Positions 35,783-45,343 are shown, counted from the stretch's first letter. The stretch: DNA of 64,000 nt from Hellea sp. (GCA_028224375.1 JAOIVW010000016.1:1-64000), one strand, 5' to 3'. Program-made: numbers and translations. Notes: a model not told the origin generated them from the letters alone.

Positions 35783-36612
35783 CTTATGTGTTGAGCTAAT
35801 TGCTGAAACTCTTGCACAGTCAAGGTCTCTGGTCGTCTCTGTGGGTCAATTTCGCAAGCTTCGCACCACGGTTCGGCTTCTACGCCATATTTCTTTGCGA
35901 TTGATTTAAGAGACTTTCGCAGCATCTTTCGTCTTTGGCCGAAGGCGGCCATAGTGACTTCGCCTAACAGCTTTAGGTCTGGAAAGCGCTGCGCCTCTGG
36001 CAGGGGTTCCAACACGACCACGGCGCTATCGACTTTTGGCGGGGGGCTGAAGGCGCTAGCAGGAATTTCGAAGGCGAGGCGGGCATTGCAGACGCTTTGC
36101 GAGAGGATAGCCAGTCGGCCATAAGAGCCGTCACCCGGCGAGGCGACCACGCGCTGGGCCACTTCCTTTTGAAACATCAGCACAGCTTGCGACCAGAACA
36201 TGGGATCTGCGGTGAGCCAGTTAATCAGCATTTTTGTGCCGACATTATAGGGCAGGTTGGCGACAATTTTTATCTCGCCTTTTAACTCTGTTTCGATATC
36301 GACTTTTAGGGCGTTGCCGTGAATGACGCGCAGCCTGCCGCTTTCCCGCGCAATGTCGTCCAGCGGAGCGAGGAAACGTTCATCCATTTCTATGGCCAAA
36401 ACATTGGCGCCGTTTTGCAGAAGCGCGCGGGTTAAGCCGCCGGGCCCGGGGCCAACTTCCGCCACACTCACGCCGTCCAGCGGCGAGGCGAGGCGGGCGA
36501 TTTTATCCGTGACATTCATATCCAGCAGGAAATGCTGCCCGAGCGTTTTATTCGCCCTCAGATTATGGATTTTAACGGTCTCTGTGAGCGTTGGCAGATT
36601 ATCCAGCGGCAT
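35779..36612 (-). CDS. rsmA: 16S rRNA (adenine(1518)-N(6)/adenine(1519)-N(6))-dimethyltransferase
   Basis: A 277-residue KsgA/RsmA. It has NKTLGQHFLLDMNVTDKI, SAM motif I VAEVGPGPGGLT, VLAIEMDERF, VANLPYNVGTKML (the NLPY target-base motif), and QRRKMLRKSLKS. It dimethylates two adenines in helix 45 of 16S rRNA during small-subunit maturation. The start at 36612 gives the normal length and overlaps the end of pdxA by 14 bases; an upstream extension of 30 codons inside pdxA is not used. Last gene of lptF-lptG-surA-pdxA-rsmA. Confidence 0.96.
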   Translation of the reverse strand: MPLDNLPTLTETVKIHNLRANKTLGQHFLLDMNVTDKIARLASPLDGVSVAEVGPGPGGLTRALLQNGANVLAIEMDERFLAPLDDIARESGRLRVIHGNALKVDIETELKGEIKIVANLPYNVGTKMLINWLTADPMFWSQAVLMFQKEVAQRVVASPGDGSYGRLAILSQSVCNARLAFEIPASAFSPPPKVDSAVVVLEPLPEAQRFPDLKLLGEVTMAAFGQRRKMLRKSLKSIAKKYGVEAEPWCEACEIDPQRRPETLTVQEFQQLAQHIS

Positions 36613-37606
36613 AAGAGGCCCTGTGATTAGCGATGTTTCTCGCCGCTTTAATCGCTGCGATGAGGCTGTCAGGGCGGGCTTTATTCTGTCCTGCAATCCC
36701 AAAGGCTGTGCCGTGGTCAGGGGACGTGCGCACGACAGGCAGACCGAGCGTGATGTTCACCCCGCCATGGAAGTCGAGTGTTTTGACGGGGATAAGCCCT
36801 TGGTCGTGATACATGGCGAGGACGGCGTCATAATTCTCGCGGGCTTCGGCGTGAAACAGTGTATCGGCGGGCTGTGCATCGGTGACATTTAGGCCTTCCT
36901 CGCGCAACACACGGGCGGCGGGGTTGATGATGTTGCGTTCTTCCATACCCAGCGCGCCGCCTTCGCCTGCATGTGGGTTGAGACCCGTCAGGCTGATACG
37001 CGGAGAGGTAATGCCAAAGTCGCATTTCAGGGCTCCATTCATCACGCGCGCATTGTTAAGGATGGCGTCAGAGGAGAGCTGCTCGGCGGCGTCTTTAAGA
37101 GAAAGATGCACAGTGGCAAGGCCCACGCGTAAGCCTCCGCCTGCGAGCATCATAACCGGACCGCGTGCATAGGGCGGCTCTGTGCCCATCGTTAAGTCGC
37201 CCAAATATTCGGTATGACCTGGAAACTTAAAACCCGCCTGATAGAGCACATCTTTGGAAATCGGGTTTGTGACGAGCCCGTCTGCTTGGCCCTGTAAGCA
37301 GCGCCCGACAGCACGTTCGATTGACTCTGTGATGGTCATGGCGTGGTCAGATGACGGCTCACCGGCTTTAGCGACACGGCCTTCAATAGGCAGAACAGGG
37401 ATAGCCTTAGCGAAGACGTCTTGGGTCTGCGCTATGTCAGAGATGGCTATGACCTTACCGCCTGCGGCTTCAATGACGCGCGGCGGCGCTATGACGGCAA
37501 AGGCATATTCAGGATGCGTTTTAAGTGCGTTCCAAGCTTTGACAGTGATTTCGGGGCCAATCCCTGCGGGGTCACCCATTGTTAGAAGAAGAGGTTTGCG
37601 GGTCAC
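36599..37606 (-). CDS. pdxA: 4-hydroxythreonine-4-phosphate dehydrogenase
   Basis: A 335-residue PdxA with LTMGDPAGIGPEI at the N-terminus, VTNPISK, FPGHTEYLGDLT, GLNPHAGEGGALG (metal and substrate site) and AMYHDQGLIPVKTLDF, then RTSPDHGTAFGIAGQ. It oxidises 4-phosphohydroxythreonine in the DXP-dependent pyridoxal phosphate pathway. It sits between surA (3 bp upstream) and rsmA (overlapping), the conserved order in proteobacteria. Confidence 0.97.
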   Translation of the reverse strand: MTRKPLLLTMGDPAGIGPEITVKAWNALKTHPEYAFAVIAPPRVIEAAGGKVIAISDIAQTQDVFAKAIPVLPIEGRVAKAGEPSSDHAMTITESIERAVGRCLQGQADGLVTNPISKDVLYQAGFKFPGHTEYLGDLTMGTEPPYARGPVMMLAGGGLRVGLATVHLSLKDAAEQLSSDAILNNARVMNGALKCDFGITSPRISLTGLNPHAGEGGALGMEERNIINPAARVLREEGLNVTDAQPADTLFHAEARENYDAVLAMYHDQGLIPVKTLDFHGGVNITLGLPVVRTSPDHGTAFGIAGQNKARPDSLIAAIKAARNIANHRASYAAG

Positions 37607-37609
37607 ATC

Positions 37610-38836
37610 CTAGCGGACAACGACGGTCGCGTTGCGGCGAAGATCGCGTAAGTGACGCTTAGAGGCTTGGGCCAATTGCTGATCCATCAGGCGGTTTTCG
37701 ATTTGATCGCGTGTGGGAATGTCTGACCCTGAAGCTTCGCGTGAGCAGACCATGATAGAGACTGCTGCGCCGGGCCGCACAATGGGATCGCTCAGAGACC
37801 CGACATCTGTGCTGGAGAGAACCTCTAAAACTTCGTCAGTCAAATCGCTGGACTTAATCTCGCCCATATCAGCTTGTATCAAACCCTCCAAGCCTTCGAC
37901 ATCATCCTCGAGTGTGTCGCAGGATTTGAGCGTGTCTTTTAACGTAATAAGTTGAGACTTGGCCGCTTCAGTATCTTCGCTGTCAATCCGCACTTGCTTG
38001 AGCTTATATAGCGTATCAGCTTCGGAGATTTTTTTATCTAAAAGAGCGACTACATAAACGCCGCCTGGGACTTGAATGGGCGTAGAGAGGTTGCCTTTTT
38101 CCATTTGCTGAATGACTTGGTCCAGTTCAGGACGAAGCTCACCCTCACGGACCCAGCCCATATCGCCGCCTTTGGCTGCGGTTGGAGAGCTTGAGAATTG
38201 CTGGGCTAATGCCGGAAAAGGCGCGCCTTCGGCCACTTGTTGAACCATAGCCTGTGCGCCCTGCAGAGCGCCTTCCATACCGCCAATATCATCTGTCGCT
38301 TCGATAAATATCTCAGCTACGCGGTAATTGGGTTTTGAAGCATTCGCCGTGAGGCGGTTCAGGGTTTCGTCAATTTGGGCATCCGAAATACGAATGCGTG
38401 ACCCGTAAAGGCCATTAATGATACGTTGCCAAGCAATCTCGGAGCGGACTTGGTCACGCAGGGTTTCAATCGATACACCTGCAGAGGCGAGGCGGGCTAC
38501 GACTTCATTTGGGTCGAGGCCGTTACGGCCAATCAGTTGCGCCACATTTTGGTTAATTTGCTCATCAGAAATGGTTTGCTCATATTTATCTGATTCTTGA
38601 AGCTGAATATGCTCATCGACCAGATTACGCAGGGCTTGTTGTTGCGCGCGGGCAATGGCTTCTTCTGTGCGTTCAATACCAGTTGTGGCGACCATAAAGA
38701 GTGTGCGCTGACGCAAATCATGTGTCGTGACAATGTCGTCATTCACAACGGCGGCAATACCATGCGAGGTTTGAGCAAAAGCTGTCCCCGCCAAGAGAAG
38801 CGCTGCTGATGTTGAAAGCAAAAATGTTTTAATCAT
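37610..38836 (-). CDS. surA: SurA-type periplasmic peptidyl-prolyl isomerase chaperone
   Basis: A 408-residue precursor with signal peptide MIKTFLLSTSAALLLAGTAFA. The SurA N-domain follows (GIAAVVNDDIVTTHDLRQRT), then two parvulin-type regions (AEIFIEATDDIGG...FPALAQQFSSSPTAAKGGDMGWVREGEL; a second, shorter and degenerate, around VLEVLSSTDVGSLSDPIVRPGAAVS), and a terminal chaperone helix. It escorts outer-membrane proteins to the BAM complex. The start at 38836 is used because it begins the signal peptide; an upstream in-frame codon at 38920 is not. lptD, which usually precedes surA, is missing here. Confidence 0.92.
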   Translation of the reverse strand: MIKTFLLSTSAALLLAGTAFAQTSHGIAAVVNDDIVTTHDLRQRTLFMVATTGIERTEEAIARAQQQALRNLVDEHIQLQESDKYEQTISDEQINQNVAQLIGRNGLDPNEVVARLASAGVSIETLRDQVRSEIAWQRIINGLYGSRIRISDAQIDETLNRLTANASKPNYRVAEIFIEATDDIGGMEGALQGAQAMVQQVAEGAPFPALAQQFSSSPTAAKGGDMGWVREGELRPELDQVIQQMEKGNLSTPIQVPGGVYVVALLDKKISEADTLYKLKQVRIDSEDTEAAKSQLITLKDTLKSCDTLEDDVEGLEGLIQADMGEIKSSDLTDEVLEVLSSTDVGSLSDPIVRPGAAVSIMVCSREASGSDIPTRDQIENRLMDQQLAQASKRHLRDLRRNATVVVR

Positions 38837-38954
38837 AAGAGTCGTCTTGTTTGGTTCGCGCCGATTTATAGGCCGTTTTTGCGAAATGGCAATTCGCCTT
38901 TGCGCCTTTATTACACCCAAAGGGGCGTTAGTTTTGTTAAAATTCTGTCACGTA

Positions 38955-40052
38955 TCAGCCGTCTTCGATGTGGGCAAGATAGCTAATGCCAAAGAACATG
39001 ACGAAAAGGGGGATCGCCCAAACCGCTAAAATAACAGAAAGAGCCGCAGCTTCGCCAAAGGCGCTGACAACATTATCAGCAAAATAAACGGCAAAGCCCA
39101 AGACTCCGCCAATAATCAAAAGCCGCAAGGTACCGCCTTCGCGGGTTAAATTCATTGAAACGCCCGCCGCAATAATGGTCATAGCAACTAACATGATAGG
39201 CAGGCATAAAAGCTTATTGAGCTGCATGCGCAGCCCTACCGTTGAAAAGCCTGCGCGTTCCGTTTTCTTGATGGTTTCGGGAATATCCCAAAAGGGTGGC
39301 AAGCTGTTGTTTCCGGTTGTGTCGCGAATATCTTCGACTGTAATGACGGTGGGAAGAGAGACAGCGGTTTGGCGTTGGGGAATTTCGCCTGCAGCATTTT
39401 CAATCACATCGCGCAGTTGCCAATAGCCTTGGGTTACCAGTTCAGCTTCCTTGGCGTCCAAACGGCGTTCAAAAACAGCTGTACCATCGGCGTTGATTTC
39501 AAAGATATAAAAGGTCGCGTTGAATAGCTTTCGGCTAAGAATGTCAGATGTTTCAGCAAAAATGACGGTTTGCGAGACGTCACTGCCTTCGCGCAGCCAG
39601 ATATTCCCATCTTTGGCTGAGGCAGCACCTCCAGTCAGGCGCTCGACCATATTATCATGGGCGTTCATGGCCGAGGATGCGAGGGGGTTAAAGGCTAAGG
39701 CCCACATCACCCCTAATATGGCCGCGACAATAATAGCGGGCGATAAGAAACGCCAAGCCGATAGGCCAGACGCGCGCAGGACTATTAATTCACTGCGGCG
39801 GTTTAGGCTGTATAATGTTCCCATAACCCCAAAAAGCACCACAAAAGGAATCGTTTGTTCGATAAGTTTCGGGGCTTTCAAAAGCGTCATCAGAAATACT
39901 GTGCCGGAGCCAATATTTTCATCTGCGCCAATGTTGCGCGTGGCTTCAACAAAATCGACGAGCATGATGATGCTTGTGACAACCAAAAAGGCCAAGAGAA
40001 GGCCTTTAATGACGCGTTTTATAAGATAGCGGTTTAGGGTCGAAAACATCAT
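38955..40052 (-). CDS. lptG: LPS export ABC transporter permease LptG
   Basis: A 365-residue YjgP/YjgQ permease: an N-terminal span (YLIKRVIKGLLLAFLVVTSIIMLVDF), two further spans with the NRRSELIVLRASGLSAWRFL coupling helix, a periplasmic beta-jellyroll of about 170 residues, and three C-terminal spans (LNKLLCLPIMLVAMTIIAAG ...). Together with LptF and the ATPase LptB it extracts LPS from the inner membrane. It overlaps lptF by four bases. 118 bp separate it from surA. Confidence 0.94.
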   Translation of the reverse strand: MMFSTLNRYLIKRVIKGLLLAFLVVTSIIMLVDFVEATRNIGADENIGSGTVFLMTLLKAPKLIEQTIPFVVLFGVMGTLYSLNRRSELIVLRASGLSAWRFLSPAIIVAAILGVMWALAFNPLASSAMNAHDNMVERLTGGAASAKDGNIWLREGSDVSQTVIFAETSDILSRKLFNATFYIFEINADGTAVFERRLDAKEAELVTQGYWQLRDVIENAAGEIPQRQTAVSLPTVITVEDIRDTTGNNSLPPFWDIPETIKKTERAGFSTVGLRMQLNKLLCLPIMLVAMTIIAAGVSMNLTREGGTLRLLIIGGVLGFAVYFADNVVSAFGEAAALSVILAVWAIPLFVMFFGISYLAHIEDG

Positions 40053-41200
40053 GACGGTAAGTAACGCTGACGTTTAGGGGCTTTGGGCTTACGGGCAAAC
40101 ATATGTTTTAGGCTGCGAATACGGCGTCTGCGCAGTAAATACCAAGTGCAGCCTGCGCAAACCGATAAGGGCAAGGCATATTGCATAATATTCAGTGAGG
40201 GATCGCCTTCAGCGGCAGACGCCAGCCCAAATCCTGTGAGGCGAATAACGAAACCTATCGCCGCGCAAGCGGCAATTTTGCGGCCATAGCCTAAGCGCTG
40301 GTGCTCTCCACGTATCATAAAACATAAAGCGAGCATGACGAGGGCAAGATTATAGATCGGTGTCGCCAAGCGGTTATGGCCTTCTGCTTTAAGTTCCTGC
40401 CGATATTTGCGGTTCGCATAGACCCGTTGATCTGGGCGCAGGAGTTCATGTAAGTAAAGGTCAGAGGGTTTTTTGCGAAGGATAGAATCCATTGCCATGA
40501 CATCTGACAGGTCAAGCTGGTAATTATCAAAAGCGACAAGGTCGAGACTGCCGTCATCAAGTATTTGCTGAACATTGCCTGCCTTAAGGATGAGACTTGC
40601 GGATTCAGCGCCGCGTGTCAGATAGCCTGATTTTGCGGTATGTGTTGTCGCGCCGCTATCGTCGCGCGTGTCGTAAATGATAACGTCTTTCATGGAGCCG
40701 TCAGTGGCGATTGAGCGGGCATAAACTGTCAATCCCGCAGTAGGGGTCACAAATTCGCCGGCTCGTACCATTTGAGAGGCTATGTCCGTGCGTACTTTTA
40801 GGATTTCGCTGCGCATTTGACTAAAGGCAAAGGGCTGTATCACCAGATTGATAATGAGATGCGCGATGAGGGCATACATGCCAAGCCGTAAGGCCGGACT
40901 TGCAATCTGCCAAGGGCTGAAACCTGACGCCTTGGCCACAATCATTTCGCTATCCATATTTAAGCGGTTTAGAGCGTAGAGCGTTGCCATGAAGACAGCT
41001 AACGGCATGATAATACTGATGAGCTGGGGCAAGGCCAGGATTGTGATGTAGAGGAATGTCAGCCCCGATTGTCGATTTTCAACAATGAGGTCTAGGGTCT
41101 GTAGGCTTTGCGTCAGCAAGGCTAGGGCGGCAAGCGCGCAGAGCGAAAAGACGAGCGGGTACAGCACTTGCTTCCAAAAATATGATTGTAGAAGTGTCAC
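40049..41200 (-). CDS. lptF: LPS export ABC transporter permease LptF
   Basis: A 383-residue partner of LptG with the same six-span plus jellyroll plan: FWKQVLYPLVFSLCALAALALL, coupling segment LYALNRLNMDSEMIVAKASGFSPWQIA, periplasmic domain (LTVYARSIATDGSMKDVIIYD) and a basic cytoplasmic tail (RRRRIRSLKHMFARKPKAPKRQRY). First gene of the leftward envelope operon, divergent from pepA across 134 bp, as in many proteobacteria. Confidence 0.94.
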   Translation of the reverse strand: MTLLQSYFWKQVLYPLVFSLCALAALALLTQSLQTLDLIVENRQSGLTFLYITILALPQLISIIMPLAVFMATLYALNRLNMDSEMIVAKASGFSPWQIASPALRLGMYALIAHLIINLVIQPFAFSQMRSEILKVRTDIASQMVRAGEFVTPTAGLTVYARSIATDGSMKDVIIYDTRDDSGATTHTAKSGYLTRGAESASLILKAGNVQQILDDGSLDLVAFDNYQLDLSDVMAMDSILRKKPSDLYLHELLRPDQRVYANRKYRQELKAEGHNRLATPIYNLALVMLALCFMIRGEHQRLGYGRKIAACAAIGFVIRLTGFGLASAAEGDPSLNIMQYALPLSVCAGCTWYLLRRRRIRSLKHMFARKPKAPKRQRYLPS

Positions 41201-41334
41201 CTTACGCCCACATCCCGTTAAATTGTCTCAACTCTATAATTTGGCCTTCTATTACGCGTTGGCTTGCTTTACCACAGTAAAAACATTGCAAAAACGACAC
41301 AAGAGTCGATGCCAAAGCCAAGGAGCTTTCTTCC

Positions 41335-42813
41335 ATGAAAATTACTTTTATTGCTAACAAAGCTGTGTCCTCAGGATGCGCTGTTATAGCCGTTAAAAAG
41401 TCCCTTAAGACCGGCGGCGGAGCCTCTGATTATGTCGCCGCGATGGGTAGGAATTTCAAGAAAGTGGCCAAAGCCGCTGGATTTAACGGCGAAAAAGGCA
41501 AAAGCTTTAGCGTCTATGCGCCTGAGGGTGTCGGCGTGTCGCGGCTATTGGTTTGCGGCATTGGCGACGGCAAGGAATTTGACGCAGAAATGTTTGGCGC
41601 CAAAGCCGCTAAAGCTGTGATGATGGACGAGACTACGGTCACGCTACATTTAGGCGGAATGGAGGTCTCGCCTGATGCCGCCGCGCGCGCTGCTGTGGGT
41701 ATGCGCCTTGCCGCTTACCGTTTTGACCAATACCGCACAAAGCTGCCGGCGAGTAAGAAGCCCGTGTTAAAAACAATTAAAATTGCCTGTGATGAGCCAG
41801 CCAAAGCCCGTGCCTCTTACACTAAATATCACGGCCCCGTTTGCGACGGCACAGTGCTCGCGCGTGACCTCGTGAATGAACCGCCAAATGTAATTTATCC
41901 TAAAGCTTATGCTGCGCGGATTAAAAAGCTCGAAAAGCTTGGTCTTAAAGTCCAAATCCTCGGTGAAAAACGCATGAAGACTCTTGGCATGAATACACTT
42001 CTCTGCGTGGGACAAGGCTCCGCGCGTGAGTCCCAAATGGTGATCATGACGTGGAGCGGCGGCAAAAAGGGCGATAAGCCTGCTTGTATCGTGGGCAAGG
42101 GTGTTACTTTTGATACGGGCGGTATCTCATTAAAACCCGGCGCAAATATGTGGGATATGAAGGGCGATATGGGCGGCTCAGCGGCTGTTGTTGGCGCGAT
42201 GGCAGGCTTAGCCGCGCGTAATGCAAAAGCCAATGTCGTGGGTATTGTCGGCCTTGTCGAAAATATGCCTGACGGGAATGCGGTCCTCCCGGGTGACATC
42301 ATCACCTCTATGTCAGGACAAACTGTAGAAGTTCAAAATACAGATGCTGAAGGACGCCTCGTTCTGGCCGATTGTCTGCATTATGCTTCAACCAAAATTA
42401 AGCCCAAGGCGATGATTAACCTTGCAACGCTGACCGGCGCTATTCTTGTTGCCCTTGGCACGGAGCGGGCAGGGGTTTTCTCTAATAACGATAAACTCGC
42501 GGGACAGATTGCGGCAGCTTCTGAGACAACATCAGAGAAAACATGGCGCTTACCCATAGGGCCTGAATATGACCGTCTGCTTGATAGTCCCAATGCGGAT
42601 ATGAAAAATATTGGCGGGCGTTTAGCTGGCTCTATCACGGCCGCGCAATTCCTGCAGCGCTTTGTCGGTAAAGGTATTCCTTGGGCGCATATTGATGTGG
42701 CGGGTACGGCGATGAAGCCGTCTAATCGTCACGACCCGCGCGAGACGACATTCGGCACAGGCTTTGGCGCGCGTCTGCTTAACCGCTGGATTGCAGATAA
42801 CTTTGAAGGCTGA
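41335..42813 (+). CDS. pepA: leucyl aminopeptidase (M17)
   Basis: A 492-residue cytosolic aminopeptidase. The catalytic C-domain contains VGKGVTFDTGGISLKPG, MKGDMGGSAAVVGAM, the hallmark NTDAEGRLVLAD, and GRLAGSITAAQFLQRFVGKGIPWAHIDVAGTA. Two metals are bound by the Lys/Asp/Glu residues in these motifs. It removes N-terminal residues from peptides; in E. coli the protein also binds DNA. The stop overlaps the holC start. The pepA-holC pair facing lptFG is conserved. Confidence 0.97.
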   Translation: MKITFIANKAVSSGCAVIAVKKSLKTGGGASDYVAAMGRNFKKVAKAAGFNGEKGKSFSVYAPEGVGVSRLLVCGIGDGKEFDAEMFGAKAAKAVMMDETTVTLHLGGMEVSPDAAARAAVGMRLAAYRFDQYRTKLPASKKPVLKTIKIACDEPAKARASYTKYHGPVCDGTVLARDLVNEPPNVIYPKAYAARIKKLEKLGLKVQILGEKRMKTLGMNTLLCVGQGSARESQMVIMTWSGGKKGDKPACIVGKGVTFDTGGISLKPGANMWDMKGDMGGSAAVVGAMAGLAARNAKANVVGIVGLVENMPDGNAVLPGDIITSMSGQTVEVQNTDAEGRLVLADCLHYASTKIKPKAMINLATLTGAILVALGTERAGVFSNNDKLAGQIAAASETTSEKTWRLPIGPEYDRLLDSPNADMKNIGGRLAGSITAAQFLQRFVGKGIPWAHIDVAGTAMKPSNRHDPRETTFGTGFGARLLNRWIADNFEG

Positions 42814-43256
42814 TGGAGTATTGGTTTTACCATCTTGAAGCCTCAACGGTTGAGGGTGTTCTGCCGGGTTTGCTCGAAAAGACACGGCAAAAAGGCTGGC
42901 GGGCCTTGGTTAAGTTGCCCCAAGAGCAGCTCAAAGAGATGGATGATTATCTTTGGACCTATAAGGATGACAGCTTTCTGCCCCATGGCCGTGATGATGA
43001 ACCCATGGCAGAGCAACAACCGATTACCTTAAGCGCCACAGCAGACAGTGCGGAAGGCCATGGAGCCGTCTTTCTACTAGGCGGGTCTGAGGTATCAAAT
43101 ATGACTGGCGTCGAGCGGTGCATGGTCATGATTAATGGCCGCTCTGAAAGTGATGTCACGAGGGAGCGCAAACGCTGGAAGGCCTTGAAAGACACTGGCG
43201 CAACCCTATCTTATTATCAGCAAAATGATCGCGGTTCGTGGGATAAGAAAGCCTGA
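42813..43256 (+). CDS. holC: DNA polymerase III chi subunit
   Basis: A 147-residue HolC with the family opening YWFYHLEASTVEGVLPGLLEKTRQKGWRALV, FLPHGRDDEP, and a C-terminal VERCMVMINGRSESDV...RWKALKDTGATLSYYQQNDRG. Chi links the clamp loader to SSB at the replication fork. The start overlaps the pepA stop by one base. Followed after 7 bp by the sulfoxide reductase gene. Confidence 0.93.
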   Translation: MEYWFYHLEASTVEGVLPGLLEKTRQKGWRALVKLPQEQLKEMDDYLWTYKDDSFLPHGRDDEPMAEQQPITLSATADSAEGHGAVFLLGGSEVSNMTGVERCMVMINGRSESDVTRERKRWKALKDTGATLSYYQQNDRGSWDKKA

Positions 43257-43263
43257 TAACATC

Positions 43264-43725
43264 ATGAAAAAATTAGATATTTACAAAGATGTCGCTCAGC
43301 AGATTGCAGCTGTCATTGAGGGCGAGACGTCTGTCACAGCGCGTTATGCAACAGTCTCATGTCTGCTCAATGAAGCCTTTGAAGATTTTTTCTGGACAGG
43401 GTTTTATGTCGTGGATCCGCTAAAGCCAGAGGAACTGGTCGTCGGGCCTTATCAGGGCACGTTAGGCTGCTTGCGTATTCCTTTTGGCAAGGGCGTCTGC
43501 GGAGCCTGTGCCAAGGTTGAAGAGACCATAATCGTTGAAGATGTCCATGCCTTTCCGGGGCATATTGCCTGTGACAGCCGCACAAATTCTGAGATCGTCG
43601 TTCCAGTCTTTGACAAAGAGGGCAAGCTCGCCGCGGTTTTAGATGTCGACTCTACAAAACACGGCTCATTTGACGAGGTCGATAAGGCGGCCCTCGAAGC
43701 GATTTGTAAAACGCTTTTGGCCTAA
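43264..43725 (+). CDS. free methionine-(R)-sulfoxide reductase (GAF domain)
   Basis: A 153-residue stand-alone GAF protein of the fRMsr type. The three redox cysteines of the family are visible in GTLGCLRIPFGKGVCGACA and PGHIACDSRTNSEIVVPV, together with FFWTGFYV and AVLDVDSTKHGSFDEVD. It reduces free Met-R-sulfoxide using thioredoxin. ATG 43264 gives the normal length; an in-frame codon 39 bases upstream overlaps holC. Its 3' end overlaps the convergent LOG gene by four bases. Confidence 0.92.
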   Translation: MKKLDIYKDVAQQIAAVIEGETSVTARYATVSCLLNEAFEDFFWTGFYVVDPLKPEELVVGPYQGTLGCLRIPFGKGVCGACAKVEETIIVEDVHAFPGHIACDSRTNSEIVVPVFDKEGKLAAVLDVDSTKHGSFDEVDKAALEAICKTLLA

Positions 43726-44306
43726 ACCTTATTATGAATATTAAGAGGCTCGCGTGTGTTCGGGTTGGCAATCTTATCCGCAATAAGCGTTAAGGCTTCA
43801 CGTGCTGTAGACGCCGAGTGAATATCTTTCGCAAAGCTCTCAGGGGCAAAACCTTCTTCAATCGTGTGGTGCAGACCGCGAATGATGGGGTCCCAATATC
43901 CCGTATTGTCTAGGAAAACTAATGGCTTTTCGTGAAGGTTGAGGCGCATCCAAGATAAAATTTCGATGGTTTCCTCAAGCGTGCCTATGCCGCCCGGCAA
44001 AACTATAAACGCATCAGACTCCTCATACATCATGATTTTGCGCGCATGCATGTCTGGCACCATGCGGTGTTCAACATCAGTCAGTGTTTTCTCTACCTCA
44101 GCCAAAAAATCGGGCATGATACCGAGAACTTTTCCGCCGGCTTCATGCGCTGAACGGGCGACAGCCCCCATAAGTCCTAAGCCGCCTCCGCCGTAAACAA
44201 GGCGGTGATTACCAGCAGCTAAGGCTTTGCCTACGGCCTCTGCCAGAGCCATGTGCTTAGGGTCACGTCCCGGGCTAGCCCCGCAAAATACACAGATTGA
44301 TGTCAT
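43722..44306 (-). CDS. LOG family protein (nucleoside 5'-monophosphate phosphoribohydrolase)
   Basis: A 194-residue Rossmann-like protein with the LOG signatures VFCGASPG, YGGGGLGLMGAVA, PDMHARKIMM and PGGIGTLEETIE. Members cleave ribose phosphate from cytokinin nucleotides or from AMP and related nucleotides; many bacterial ones are housekeeping nucleotide hydrolases. The two motifs with catalytic Arg and Glu are intact. Annotated in many genomes as a TIGR00730 family Rossmann-fold protein. Monocistronic by position. Confidence 0.93.
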   Translation of the reverse strand: MTSICVFCGASPGRDPKHMALAEAVGKALAAGNHRLVYGGGGLGLMGAVARSAHEAGGKVLGIMPDFLAEVEKTLTDVEHRMVPDMHARKIMMYEESDAFIVLPGGIGTLEETIEILSWMRLNLHEKPLVFLDNTGYWDPIIRGLHHTIEEGFAPESFAKDIHSASTAREALTLIADKIANPNTREPLNIHNKV

Positions 44307-44390
44307 AATAAGCTATTTTCATTTGCGTTACGAAACTTTGGACTTAGGTTGAATCGTTCATAGAGACAATGCGGAAAGAACAACGAGATA

Positions 44391-45341
44391 ATGAGAACCC
44401 GGCTTACATGGATAATTGGGATAGCGTTAGCGATAGCTTTGCTGTTGCTTATTGCCGTGCAAGCCACATCATTCATATCAAACATGCCGAATTTGTCTGA
44501 CGATGCGCCAAAAGCCTCCGAAACGGTGAGCGATGCAAAGACCGTCGATACGGGTATCACTCCGGTCATTTTTCGAACCATTAGTGAATATGGGGCGCCC
44601 TCTGAGCGCACTTTAAGGCTGAACGGCACAAGCGAACCTAACGCCGTGCTCATTGTTTTGAATAAAAACGAGCGGCTCCGCCAGATAAAAGCAGATGACA
44701 AAGGCGTTTGGAAACTAGACGTCAATGCTGACCCTACTGAGATCATGGTGCTGGAGGTGGTGATGTTTGTTGAGGGCGGGCTGAATGTCCGTGGCGACGA
44801 GGCGGTGTTCCGCATACCTGTACCTAGATCCGATAGTGAAGAAAGCCCGCAAAACATACCTGCGCTTATCATGGTGACAGCGCCCGGCGGACCCACGCGT
44901 ATTGTTCAAACACCCTTTGGCGGCAGCCCGACTGATGGACCTTTGACCATGGGGCCTATTGATTATGATGATAGCGGCGGCGTTATTTTTTCAGGCACAA
45001 CCGAAGAAGAAGGCCGCGTTAGAATTTATGCAGGGCCGCAACAAATTGGTGAAACCCGTGTGGGAGCAGGCGGTCGTTGGAATTTTATTGCGGGTAACCT
45101 GCTGCCTATGGGCGAATATGAAATTTCTGCGGAGTTAAGCAAGCCGGATGGCGTAAAAGCTCGCGTGAGCGTACCCTTTGAAAGATTAGCGCCATCGGAA
45201 ACCGATAAAGTTACAAGCGTGCCGGATGTAAAATATGAACCGTTTCGCTGGCAGATACGCCGCCAACTCTTAGGCGGCGGTGCTCAACATACAGCTATCT
45301 TTGCGCCGCAAGAAGCTGACGCTTTGATTGTTGAGAACTAA
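44391..45341 (+). CDS. membrane-anchored protein with Ig-like domains
   Basis: A 316-residue protein with one N-terminal membrane span (TWIIGIALAIALLLLIAVQ) and a periplasmic part. Two beta-rich repeats are visible: LRLNGTSEPNAVLIVLNKN...GVWKLDVNADP, and GVIFSGTTEEEGRVRIYAGPQQIGET...GRWNFIAGNLLPMGEYEISAEL. The pattern (G-T-x-x-P/E ... V-x-x-D/G-x-x-G-x-W) is that of bacterial Ig-like folds. No LysM motif is found at the C-terminus, although relatives in this class often carry one. Likely a cell-wall-facing structural protein; function unproven. Confidence 0.7.
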   Translation: MRTRLTWIIGIALAIALLLLIAVQATSFISNMPNLSDDAPKASETVSDAKTVDTGITPVIFRTISEYGAPSERTLRLNGTSEPNAVLIVLNKNERLRQIKADDKGVWKLDVNADPTEIMVLEVVMFVEGGLNVRGDEAVFRIPVPRSDSEESPQNIPALIMVTAPGGPTRIVQTPFGGSPTDGPLTMGPIDYDDSGGVIFSGTTEEEGRVRIYAGPQQIGETRVGAGGRWNFIAGNLLPMGEYEISAELSKPDGVKARVSVPFERLAPSETDKVTSVPDVKYEPFRWQIRRQLLGGGAQHTAIFAPQEADALIVEN

Positions 45342-45343
45342 GC

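Noticed and set aside
36613-36702. N-terminal extension of rsmA into pdxA
   Set aside because: The extra 30 codons are low-complexity out-of-frame pdxA sequence and are not part of the RsmA family.
38837-38920. Upstream start for surA
   Set aside because: It would place 28 basic residues before a clean signal peptide.
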